NCBI GenBank assembly: GCA_007571355.1
Contig: RKRO01000541.1
Coordinates: 1-19,784 of the forward strand
DNA: 19,784 nt
Direction of reading: 5' to 3'
Source: Candidatus Poribacteria bacterium
GTDB lineage: Bacteria > Poribacteria > WGA-4E > WGA-3G
Shown: piece by piece, positions 7,117 through 13,820 of the stretch
Layout: each line of letters opens with the position of its first letter
Position numbering within the stretch: position 1 is the first letter of the stretch
The notes under the pieces: generated by a model
Told to the model about the DNA's origin: nothing
The model's input: the letters and a program-made list of their open reading frames with translations, nothing else
The model's database searches: none
Position numbers and translations under genes: made by a program

Positions 7117-9171
7117 TTAAGGGAAAGCTGCAGCGACCAAGACGAGATCTTGGATGTTGACAATCCCATCGCCGTTGACATCCGCACTATTTTGTCCAGT
7201 CTGTCCGAAATCTGAGGCGACTAACACCAAGTCTTGGATATTGACGATGCCATCACTGTTGACATCCGCTGGGTTTTCACTGTTTTCGCCAATTCCTGTA
7301 TCATCTGCAGTGAGCGTATAGTCCCGCCGTGTGATATTTCCATACACATCAATCACTTGGAGTGCTATGTCGTTTACGGGGTATGCTGACAATGTTGGCG
7401 TTTTAAATGCAACGATGCCGCTCTGTGGATGTCCGTGCTGACAACTATGCAACTTGATACCGGGTGCTGGATCTTCAGCGGTTGTCGGGATGAGTAACTG
7501 GACTTGTTGGATACCATCTACATCGGTCACCTCAAATTGGAGATCGAAGTTTTTCGCGTTCGGTGGATAAGCCGATGGCGTAAGCAGCTGTAACAGCGTC
7601 GGTGCGTTGAAGGCAGTTTGGCCAGTGTTAAAGAAGCGATTCGCAGCCAGCCACCCCGCGGCACACTCCGACAACCGATTCGGTGCTGCACCGTAGGACA
7701 TGATATAGGTATCGTCACGAAAATCGTGTTCCAACCCGAAGGCGTGTCCGAGTTCATGTGCCGTCACAACCGTACCCGTTTCAGCATCAAAACATGGACC
7801 GGATGCAGGAATGACTGCATATCCACCCCGTGTTCTTACGATCGTTTCACCCTCAAGCCAATACCCTCCGCCAACGCCACACGTATCCTCTGTATTAATG
7901 AATTCACTGCTGATGTCTACGACAATAAGATAGGCGTGCTTCTCCATATCAAACTGAGATGCAATTTCGGTATAGACCTTGTGATGCGTTTCTGTATGAT
8001 AGTGCCGGTCCCTGTACTGCCCATCAACGCGATAGACAAGTGTATCTCCGTTCTCATCGGTTTCAAAGGTGAAGGTCTTTCTGCCGAACCCGTTGCGTGC
8101 CATCTCATCGGCGTAGAAACCTTGTACGTCTCTTATCAATCTGTCCAGTTTCGCCCACATATCCGGTTGCAGCCTGCGATCGCGTGGGAGGAAATAGATC
8201 ATCCGCACGATGGCTTGTGTTACGGAAGCATAAGCGGTGATGTCCCAGAGACGGAGCCTTTCATCATCGCCGCCGCTCATGAGTGTCTCTCCATCCGGTG
8301 AAAAGGCGATCGCATTTACCCATCCTCGGTGACCCATAAGTGAGGCGATCTTTTCACCGGTGCCGACTGTCCAGAGGTCCACCGATTCGTACCCCGTACT
8401 GGCAAGTGTGCGGCTATCGGGTGAAAAATCGATGGCAGAGACGGTCGCGTGAACAGAAAGCGTGCCGAGGCGTTCCCAATTCGCTACTTTCCACACCTCA
8501 ATATCTCCTGTGTACCCGGCACCACCAAGCACCTCACCATCGGGAGAAAACCGAACCGTATAAACCGTCGTAGCGTCGCCTTCGAATTGTGTAACAACTT
8601 GTTGCTTCTGAACGTCCCAAACGCTAATCTGTCCGGTTTGGGATCCTGTTGCAAGCAACCGCCCATCCGGGGAGAAAGCGACCGCCAGCACCCATTCCCC
8701 GTGTTCAAGCGTGCCTATCTCTGCACGGGTCTGTACGTCCCACAGTTTTACATCTATGCCGGCGGTCGCCAGCAGCTGTCCATCAGCAGAAAAATCAACC
8801 GCCTTGATTTGTGAGCGGCTCCTATTGACAATATGTTCAAAAGTTGCGACACGCCTTTTAAGCGGAACATCCCACAATTTACAAACGTAGTCATCACCAC
8901 CACTTGCAAGCAACTGCCCATCCGGGGAAAATGCGACAGCATTGACGGTATCCGCGTGTGAACCGAGTGTTGTCACAGTGTCGTCCTGTAAGTTCCATAC
9001 CCTTACTGCCCGACTATCGCCTGCGCTTGCAAGGACGATTGGATTAACTGCGGAATATGCCACTGTCCTTACGCTACCACCGTGCCTAAAAAAGGCGCGT
9101 TCCTGCGCGAAGGTAGCAAACGGAAGTATCAACAAAATCGTTAAGGTCAGAAAGAGAGACTTGAATAACAT
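7117..9171 (-). CDS. Secreted WD40 propeller - metzincin-like zinc protease - dockerin fusion
   Basis: The 684-residue protein starts with a signal peptide (1-22, ending FATFAQE). Seven WD40 repeats fill residues about 25-310; their closing strands end at VRVWN 60, CKLWD 101, VKLWD 145, ISVWD 186, IEVWK 228, VDLWT 268 and LRLWD 310, enough for one complete propeller. A protease domain follows (about 320-530) with HELGHAFGLEHD at 472-483 (H472, H476 and H482 as zinc ligands, E473 catalytic) and a Met-turn YIMSYG (M491), the hallmarks of metzincins. A beta-rich linker precedes two C-terminal dockerin-like EF-hand repeats (636-657 and 664-684). Expected location is outside the cytoplasm; target unknown. 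The propeller could recognise a protein partner. The start is ATG at 9171 with GAGGG 8 bases upstream. It is only 27 bases downstream of the dehydrogenase gene. Confidence 0.92.
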   Translation of the reverse strand: MLFKSLFLTLTILLILPFATFAQERAFFRHGGSVRTVAYSAVNPIVLASAGDSRAVRVWNLQDDTVTTLGSHADTVNAVAFSPDGQLLASGGDDYVCKLWDVPLKRRVATFEHIVNRSRSQIKAVDFSADGQLLATAGIDVKLWDVQTRAEIGTLEHGEWVLAVAFSPDGRLLATGSQTGQISVWDVQKQQVVTQFEGDATTVYTVRFSPDGEVLGGAGYTGDIEVWKVANWERLGTLSVHATVSAIDFSPDSRTLASTGYESVDLWTVGTGEKIASLMGHRGWVNAIAFSPDGETLMSGGDDERLRLWDITAYASVTQAIVRMIYFLPRDRRLQPDMWAKLDRLIRDVQGFYADEMARNGFGRKTFTFETDENGDTLVYRVDGQYRDRHYHTETHHKVYTEIASQFDMEKHAYLIVVDISSEFINTEDTCGVGGGYWLEGETIVRTRGGYAVIPASGPCFDAETGTVVTAHELGHAFGLEHDFRDDTYIMSYGAAPNRLSECAAGWLAANRFFNTGQTAFNAPTLLQLLTPSAYPPNAKNFDLQFEVTDVDGIQQVQLLIPTTAEDPAPGIKLHSCQHGHPQSGIVAFKTPTLSAYPVNDIALQVIDVYGNITRRDYTLTADDTGIGENSENPADVNSDGIVNIQDLVLVASDFGQTGQNSADVNGDGIVNIQDLVLVAAAFP

Positions 9172-9198
9172 GCGATAAACCCTCTAAATCAACATCAA

Positions 9199-10236
9199 TC
9201 ACTGTGTTTGCGCCATCGGAACATCCCATTTTTCAGCACACGCCCGCAGCTGCTGATAGATCGTATTCGGTATATCGATGCCATTTGCGAGGCGGCGTGC
9301 TCGCGAATTGGCTTCAAAATCGCCAGGGACGAACACCTCAGCAAAGCCTTGGGCAGGCGGTGTTGCTTTGATCACATCCAAAAATGCGCGAACACCTTTC
9401 TGGTATTCCGCAAGCGGTGTGAAGGCGTTAACATCTATCACCTGGATATGGAGCCCACTCATGTGTCCAGCCGCAATATTAAACGTCCCCGCCAATCCAC
9501 CGAGGAGTGCCACGAATAAGGAAAGCGCGTAACCTTTGTGTTTGCCGAATGCCAGCAGATTACCGCCATCGTTGTACGCAGCCGTTTTGACGGTCGGGTT
9601 CCCGTGTTTGTCCACAACACACCCTTCGGGCAAATCTCGGTTTTCACTGGTGGCGACGTAAGTTTTACCGTTTGCGATCATACTCGTTGCGAGATCGATC
9701 AGAAAAGGTCTGTCGTCGCCGGTCGGGACACCGATAGAAATCGGATTGGTACCAAGCGAGCCAAGGGCACCGCCAAAAGGGAGAATCCGTCCACCACCCT
9801 TTGAACCGCCACCGACTGTGATAATACCGATACATCCGGATTCAGCAGCTGCCTGCCCGTATTCACCGAGTCTGCCGATATGTCCTGTCCGAATAAGCGT
9901 CGCGAAGCAGGTGCGCTCGCTTTTCGCTTTCTCAATCGCGCGGCGGATCGCATAGCGAGCCGTATAGTGTCCGAAACCGTTCTCGCCATCAATGTGAAGC
10001 GTGTTGTCCGTCTCCCGAAGGACAGTCGGCTCGGCAGACGGACAGATACTCCCATTTTCGATCCCTTCCAGATAGGAGGGGATCCGAAGTACACCGTGCG
10101 AGTCGTGTCCAGCGAGATTGGCTTTTATCAATATCTCAGCAACGTTGTCGGCGATGTGCTGTGCCGTGCCAGCCGCGACAAAGAGATCATTTGTAAATTT
10201 CTGGAGAGCTGCGGCTTCAAATACGTGCCTTTTCAT
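9199..10236 (-). CDS. Malate/L-lactate dehydrogenase family (Ldh2/MDH2) oxidoreductase, paralogue 1
   Basis: The 345-residue protein is a full-length member of the NAD(P)-dependent Ldh2/YlbC/YiaK-type family, unrelated to Rossmann-type malate dehydrogenases. It shows AGHDSHGV (42-49, with the conserved SHG histidine H47), TGHIGRLGEYG, TNPISIGVPTG, a DLATSMIANGK segment and FGKHKGYALSLF. Known substrates in the family are 2-oxo acids such as malate, lactate, ureidoglycolate and diketogulonate; which applies here cannot be told. The frame stays open to an ATG at 10311, but that extension is made of repeat sequence. I chose ATG at 10236 because AAGGA lies 12 bases upstream and the protein begins like its paralogue. 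That ribosome-binding site is itself part of the tandem repeat at 10249-10475. Confidence 0.93.
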   Translation of the reverse strand: MKRHVFEAAALQKFTNDLFVAAGTAQHIADNVAEILIKANLAGHDSHGVLRIPSYLEGIENGSICPSAEPTVLRETDNTLHIDGENGFGHYTARYAIRRAIEKAKSERTCFATLIRTGHIGRLGEYGQAAAESGCIGIITVGGGSKGGGRILPFGGALGSLGTNPISIGVPTGDDRPFLIDLATSMIANGKTYVATSENRDLPEGCVVDKHGNPTVKTAAYNDGGNLLAFGKHKGYALSLFVALLGGLAGTFNIAAGHMSGLHIQVIDVNAFTPLAEYQKGVRAFLDVIKATPPAQGFAEVFVPGDFEANSRARRLANGIDIPNTIYQQLRACAEKWDVPMAQTQ

Positions 10237-10248
10237 ATTTTTTAATTT

Positions 10249-10475
10249 TCCTTGCGGTTCGGTGAGGCGGGTTGGAGGAGTGATGTCCCTTTCCGTAGAC
10301 CCGCTTTCCACTTCGTTTCAAACGACGCACATCTTCATATTTCCAACGCTCCTTGCGGTTCGGTGAGGCGAGTTGGGAAGAATAATGTCCCTTTCCGTAG
10401 ACCTGCTTTCCACTTCGTTTCAAGCGACACACATCTTCATATTTCCAACGCTCCTTGCGGTTCGGTGAGGCGAGT
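10249..10475. repeat. 101/102-bp tandem repeat, about 2.2 copies, carrying a ribosome-binding site
   Basis: Copy 1 is 10249-10349 (101 bp), copy 2 is 10350-10451 (102 bp), and copy 3 is truncated to 24 bp (10452-10475). Copies 1 and 2 differ by seven substitutions, nearly all transitions, and one inserted base. Read on the minus strand, each copy boundary gives CCGCAAGGA followed by ATG. Copy 3 and copy 2 serve ATGs at 10440 and 10338, which open six-codon ORFs (MKMCVA and MKMCVV). Copy 1 serves the real gene start at 10236. A longer frame through the array exists but shifts after copy 2 because of the one-base length difference. Confidence 0.9.
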
Positions 10476-10492
10476 CTGTACCTTAGCGGCTT

Positions 10493-11572
10493 TTACGAAA
10501 GTGGACCGTAGTGCGCTCTGTCATCCGCTTCAACGGTGTCTTCGTCGATAGAAACACCCAGTTTCTCTGCACACTCTTGCAATTGATTGTAGATCGTATC
10601 CGGTATCTCAACGCCTTCTTTTAACCGTTCTTCACGAGATCGGGACTCGAAATCACCGGGCACCAACACCTCGTCGAAGCCTTGTGCGGGGGGTGTCGAT
10701 TTGATACCGTCTAAGAAGGCTCGCACGCCTTTCTGGTATTCATCAACGGGTGTAAAGGCGTTGACATCAATTGCTTGCATGAAGGTGCCGTTCATTTTGC
10801 CGCTCGCAACGTCAAACGTTCCTGCCAATCCACCGAGGAGACATGTGAACAGAGCGAGCGCGTAGCCTTTATGCTTCCCGAATGCGAGGAGCGCGCCGCC
10901 GTCGTAGAAATCGGCAGGTTTGACGCTGGGTACCCCGTTTTTGTCAAGGATGCAACCTTCAGGCAAATCTATCCCTTTGCTCCGCGCGACCTGGATTTTC
11001 CCTTCCGCAATCATACTTGTAGCATAGTCAACGATGAACGGGCTATCATCGCCGGTCGGAACACCGATAGCAAGCGGATTGGTACTGAAGGTGCCTTCCG
11101 AACCGCCATAGGGTACTGTGGGGCCTGCGCCTTTGCCGCCCGTTCCGACAGTAATAAGTCCAATACATCCGGCTCTCGCTGCTGCTTCCGCGTACTCACC
11201 CAAACGCCCGATATGTCCAACGTTACGAATGCTAACACTGCAGGAGACAGCGGATTTCGCTTTCGCAATGGCTTTATGGATGGACCAACGTGAGACGTAG
11301 TGTCCGAAGCCGTGTTGTCCATCAATGTGCAAGGTATTCGGGGTCTCTGCAAGGATTTTAGGTTCTGCAGCGGGCTGCAGATGTCCGGCATCGATACCGC
11401 GCAAATACGCCGGAACGCGCAAGAGCCCGTGCGAATCATGCCCAGCAAGGTGGGCGTTGACAAGGATTTCTGCGACATCCTCCGCGATGTGCCGCGCCGC
11501 ACCTGCGGCGACAAATATATTTCGTGCGATAGCGTGGAGATGGGGTGCCTGAAGTAGATGCGTCTTTTCCAT
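10493..11572 (-). CDS. Malate/L-lactate dehydrogenase family (Ldh2/MDH2) oxidoreductase, paralogue 2
   Basis: The 359-residue protein is closely similar to its downstream neighbour along its whole length: AGHDSHGL (43-50, H48), VGHIGRLGEYA, STNPLAIGVPTGDD, a DYATSMIAEGK segment, FGKHKGYALALF, and near-identical MNG/DVNAFTP and PPAQGF stretches. It has a longer acidic C-terminus (DEDTVEADD). It is a tandem duplicate of the same enzyme type; a difference in substrate is possible but not readable. I chose ATG at 11572, preceded by AAGGA 11 bases upstream. The frame is open to 11734 but that part looks non-coding and contains a hairpin. A promoter candidate is at 11795-11822. The gene probably leads a transcript that continues through the tandem repeat into paralogue 1 and the WD40 protease gene. 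Confidence 0.93.
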   Translation of the reverse strand: MEKTHLLQAPHLHAIARNIFVAAGAARHIAEDVAEILVNAHLAGHDSHGLLRVPAYLRGIDAGHLQPAAEPKILAETPNTLHIDGQHGFGHYVSRWSIHKAIAKAKSAVSCSVSIRNVGHIGRLGEYAEAAARAGCIGLITVGTGGKGAGPTVPYGGSEGTFSTNPLAIGVPTGDDSPFIVDYATSMIAEGKIQVARSKGIDLPEGCILDKNGVPSVKPADFYDGGALLAFGKHKGYALALFTCLLGGLAGTFDVASGKMNGTFMQAIDVNAFTPVDEYQKGVRAFLDGIKSTPPAQGFDEVLVPGDFESRSREERLKEGVEIPDTIYNQLQECAEKLGVSIDEDTVEADDRAHYGPLS

Positions 11573-11667
11573 ATTTTTTAGGTCCTTTAATACGATAACG
11601 CCAGTTTGATGAATCATTTCGGAGGTATTGCGGGTTCTATTTTCGCAGCACAGAAACGTAAATTGTA

Positions 11668-11689
11668 GCACAAACTTCAGAGTTTGTGC
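11668..11689. other. Perfect 9-bp hairpin in the Ldh2 leader
   Basis: GCACAAACT and AGTTTGTGC pair around a TCAG loop. It would lie inside the predicted leader of about 215 bases between the promoter at 11795-11822 and the ATG at 11572. There is no T tract on either side, so it is not a standard terminator. A regulatory role is possible but not shown. Confidence 0.6.
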
Positions 11690-11794
11690 AGTAGCGGACA
11701 TCAATGAACAGTGGACGCTACATACGCCTAACATTTATCAAACTCACGTTACGATAGTATTCGCGTGTAATAGGGACTCGAAACTGTGTATCCT

Positions 11795-11822
11795 ATTTTA
11801 TGGCATCTGCTTTTTTTGTCAA
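11795..11822 (-). promoter_or_regulatory. Sigma70-type promoter for the Ldh2 paralogue pair
   Basis: On the minus strand TTGACA (11817-11822) is followed by a 16-base A-rich spacer and TAAAAT (11795-11800). Transcription would start near 11788, leaving a long leader before the ATG at 11572. Confidence 0.6.
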
Positions 11823-11973
11823 TAGAAAAAAAGAACAACGTTTGTCATTTGTCAATAGGCTTGTAGGCGCGATGTGTAACCGCGCCAGCAAAAAACATTC
11901 TTCAATTGATTCAGGGACATAGATAAGCAGAGGCTATTCGGTGGAGAGAAAACCACGCTGAGACATATTAACC

Positions 11974-13293
11974 TCATTCAAAATCGGCAATATCTGCAAC
12001 GTGAGGTGGGCGCATCGGAAGTTCTCTTTTCGCTAACGTATGTGCAGGAACATAATTGGAATAATCAGAAATCTGACCGTGCGTCAACGCATAGATCGCG
12101 ACGTTGGTCATGAAACGATACACACCGGGTGAATAGTGAACAGTGCGTGTCGGGAGACTCACCGCCTCCATGGCGCACATATAGTCACGACGGCCAACGA
12201 TAACCGCCAACTTATCGCCGACGGAGATCCCTTCAAGGTAATTCCGTTTCGGGGGACGTGTGCCCCACCAGAAAATGTCGAAGCCGACAGGCGGCCCGCC
12301 CATTTCATAGAAGTTGTTGTAAATTTCATGAGTGTTGGAAATCCGTTCAACATGATATTCTGGCATAACGTAACGCATCTGTGCAAGAAAGAAACGCACC
12401 ATCGCTTGGGCAGGGGCACTCACACCGCAATCGTCAAAGACGAGGAGCCCGCCTTTTTCGACGAGGTAGCGCCGCAGCCCTGCAGCTTCCGCCTCGGTGA
12501 GACTGCCATCCATTTTACCCGTCCCGTACCGCCATCCAAAGAGTCTCCGAGACCGAACAAATGACGGAGCGTGTCCTGTCATAAAGGTGAGCGGCGTTTT
12601 AAAGAGGTTGGCATCGTTGAGTTTTACCGCTCCCCCTTCAACGTTCATGTCGGTTTTGATTTTGGTGCGTTCGTTGAGCCACTGTGTCAGGGCATTGAGA
12701 GAAGATGCATCCGCCCACCAGTCAGAGAGGCTGTGCCGGATCCGTGTGAAGCGGAAGACTCCACGAATGTCTTTGCCTCTGCCGATGACGCGTCCCCCCG
12801 GTTCCCCCTTTGGCAGCAGCAGCACTTCGGCATTACCGAGTACGATCTTTTCAACAACATCGCTGAGAGCCTCACGGGCTGCACCGACATGTTCAACCAT
12901 TGCGAGTCCGGGCGGGCGGTCAAAAGCGATTTTCACTCGTACTGTGCTGCCAGCGACACCGCGATAAGTATTCGCCAGACGAACGGAAGGCACTGTCACC
13001 ACGGGGGCGGAGAACGCCAAAGCATCCGGAGCATCCGATACTGAGAGGTTCGTCTGTGTTACAACCGTTGGCACAGGTGCATCCGGTGTGACAACTCTCG
13101 GCACATTGGGATCAATCGGCGGCTTAACCTGGATCGTCTGTTTCGGAATTTCAAGGACCGTTCGCGGTTGGAAAACAAGCCTTTCGACAAACGCAGCTGT
13201 TACATGCGGTTGTAACGCTACCTGTTCGACAACGACACTATTTCGCTCTGGAAGGGTCGGCTTAACAGCCGATTTAACGATAGGGTGTCGCAC
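11974..13293 (-). CDS. DUF4159 protein, C-terminal part of a frameshifted gene
   Basis: This 439-residue frame starts only at a GTG (13293) and lacks a convincing start of its own. Residues 1-120 are Pro/Val-rich (KPTLPERN, QTIQVKPPIDPNVP), like a periplasm-spanning linker. Residues about 195-420 match DUF4159: ALTQWLNERTKIKT, a FMTGHAP segment, LRRYLVEKGGLLVFDDCG, and PVGFDIFWWGTRPP. The fold is related to glutamine-amidotransferase-like domains and has no known activity. The residues just upstream in this frame (GTKV before RHPIVK) continue the reading of the overlapping N-terminal frame if one base is restored near 13300-13302. I therefore read the locus 11974-13451 as one gene, with a signal-anchor helix, linker and DUF4159 domain, broken by a one-base loss, either a true mutation or a sequence error in the GGG run. 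Confidence 0.85.
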   Translation of the reverse strand: MRHPIVKSAVKPTLPERNSVVVEQVALQPHVTAAFVERLVFQPRTVLEIPKQTIQVKPPIDPNVPRVVTPDAPVPTVVTQTNLSVSDAPDALAFSAPVVTVPSVRLANTYRGVAGSTVRVKIAFDRPPGLAMVEHVGAAREALSDVVEKIVLGNAEVLLLPKGEPGGRVIGRGKDIRGVFRFTRIRHSLSDWWADASSLNALTQWLNERTKIKTDMNVEGGAVKLNDANLFKTPLTFMTGHAPSFVRSRRLFGWRYGTGKMDGSLTEAEAAGLRRYLVEKGGLLVFDDCGVSAPAQAMVRFFLAQMRYVMPEYHVERISNTHEIYNNFYEMGGPPVGFDIFWWGTRPPKRNYLEGISVGDKLAVIVGRRDYMCAMEAVSLPTRTVHYSPGVYRFMTNVAIYALTHGQISDYSNYVPAHTLAKRELPMRPPHVADIADFE

Positions 13294-13451
13294 CTTAGTC
13301 CCGGCGGCACTTTGCGTTGAATCACGTCAGTCGCCATGAATTCTTGGAATTGTGGCGTTTGCGTTACGAAATAAATGCCCGCCACAAACGCTACGATAAG
13401 GTGGAGAACCATAGAAACTATCAAGGCACCTGAGGTTCTTTTGATACGCAT
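13218..13451 (-). CDS. TonB-like N-terminal membrane anchor, 5' part of the frameshifted DUF4159 gene
   Basis: From ATG 13451, which has AGAGGT 8 bases upstream, this frame encodes MRIKRTSGAL followed by one hydrophobic helix (about 8-29, ending FVTQTP), then FMATDVIQRKVPPG. This looks like the cytoplasmic tip, single helix and start of a proline-rich linker of a TonB-type anchor. After the PPG at about residue 51 the frame continues as low-complexity sequence (LRCDTLSLNR) to a stop at 13218, overlapping the DUF4159 frame by 76 bases. The change of character at that point supports a frameshift rather than two separate genes. The ORF could start earlier, at 13511, but the ribosome-binding site favours 13451. 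Confidence 0.7.
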   Translation of the reverse strand: MRIKRTSGALIVSMVLHLIVAFVAGIYFVTQTPQFQEFMATDVIQRKVPPGLRCDTLSLNRLLSRPFQSEIVSLSNR

Positions 13452-13540
13452 TGTCGTTACCTCTAAAACAGTCGTTGTTTGAGGTAAATGCAATTCCTGT
13501 GCCAATGCCAAAAAATGCTAAATTTGGGCTAAATTCTTCC

Positions 13541-13568
13541 ATTATACTAAAGCCTGTAATTATTGAAA
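13541..13568 (-). promoter_or_regulatory. Possible promoter of the DUF4159 gene at the repeat edge
   Basis: On the minus strand TATAAT (13541-13546) is preceded by a 16-base spacer and TTTCAA (13563-13568). The -10 box is perfect and the -35 is weak. Transcription would start about 85 bases before the ATG at 13451. The same position in the related element at 19203-19337 also carries promoter-like boxes. Confidence 0.45.
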
Positions 13569-13717
13569 CACACCCCATCGAAGCGAGCCCCTCTGATTCC
13601 CCCCTGCTTGCGAGGCGGGGTTTTTGCAAACGCTAAAATCCAACGCGAAGAAAGTGTTTCTTCAAGGGGGGGGGTATCTTCGGACACGTGTGCATTTATT
13701 TTCAGATATTATATAAC
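13541..13717. repeat. Diverged copy of the dispersed repeat also found at 19203-19337
   Basis: Both outer thirds align with the element upstream of thrS: the segment from TGTAATTATTGAAAC through CCCATCGAAGCG to the CCCCCTGCTTGC motif, and the end segment with TGCATTTATTTTCAGAT. This copy is about 40 bases longer inside, contains a run of nine G (13666-13674), and its terminal inverted repeats are decayed. Together with 13452-13820 it fills the 369-base gap between two genes; I see no gene in that gap. Confidence 0.75.
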
Positions 13718-13820
13718 TGCACGAAAAGGGGCAGATGCCGTTTTAAAGTGCACAAAAACGGGCTATTTTCTGTGTTTCTACAAATATGCTGCTATTCAAC
13801 TTCAATTGTTTCTTCATTCA

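Larger units (their letters stand above)
11573..11973. other. Intergenic region upstream of the Ldh2 pair
   Basis: No gene is supported in these 401 bases. They hold the Shine-Dalgarno of paralogue 2, a 9-bp hairpin, a promoter candidate, and an 18-base word at 11734-11751 that recurs inverted at 17087-17104. Two copies of CTATTGACAAA (minus strand) begin about 33 bases apart, but only the one at 11817-11822 has a -10 box. There is also a small GC hairpin (GGCGCG 11866-11871 with CGCGCC 11881-11886). Confidence 0.6.

Noticed and set aside
7618..8301. 227-codon plus-strand ORF
   Set aside because: It is a shadow of the WD40-protease gene; its sequence is basic and cysteine-rich without motifs.
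10217..10432. 71-codon minus-strand ORF with repeated RLKRSGKxVYGKGH peptide
   Set aside because: The periodicity comes from the 101/102-bp DNA repeat. The frame shifts after one unit, there is no ribosome-binding site suited to its start, and it overlaps the dehydrogenase start.
10249..10475. Possible CRISPR array
   Set aside because: Units are 101-102 bp with no spacer/repeat alternation and only about 2.2 copies; no cas gene is nearby.
11573..11734. 54-codon N-terminal extension of Ldh2 paralogue 2
   Set aside because: It has no match in the paralogue and contains a perfect hairpin, while the ATG at 11572 has a good Shine-Dalgarno and a family-typical beginning.
13602..13626. Plus-strand terminator-like stem followed by TTTTT
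   Set aside because: No plus-strand gene precedes it, and the sequence is the GC-rich part of the dispersed repeat.
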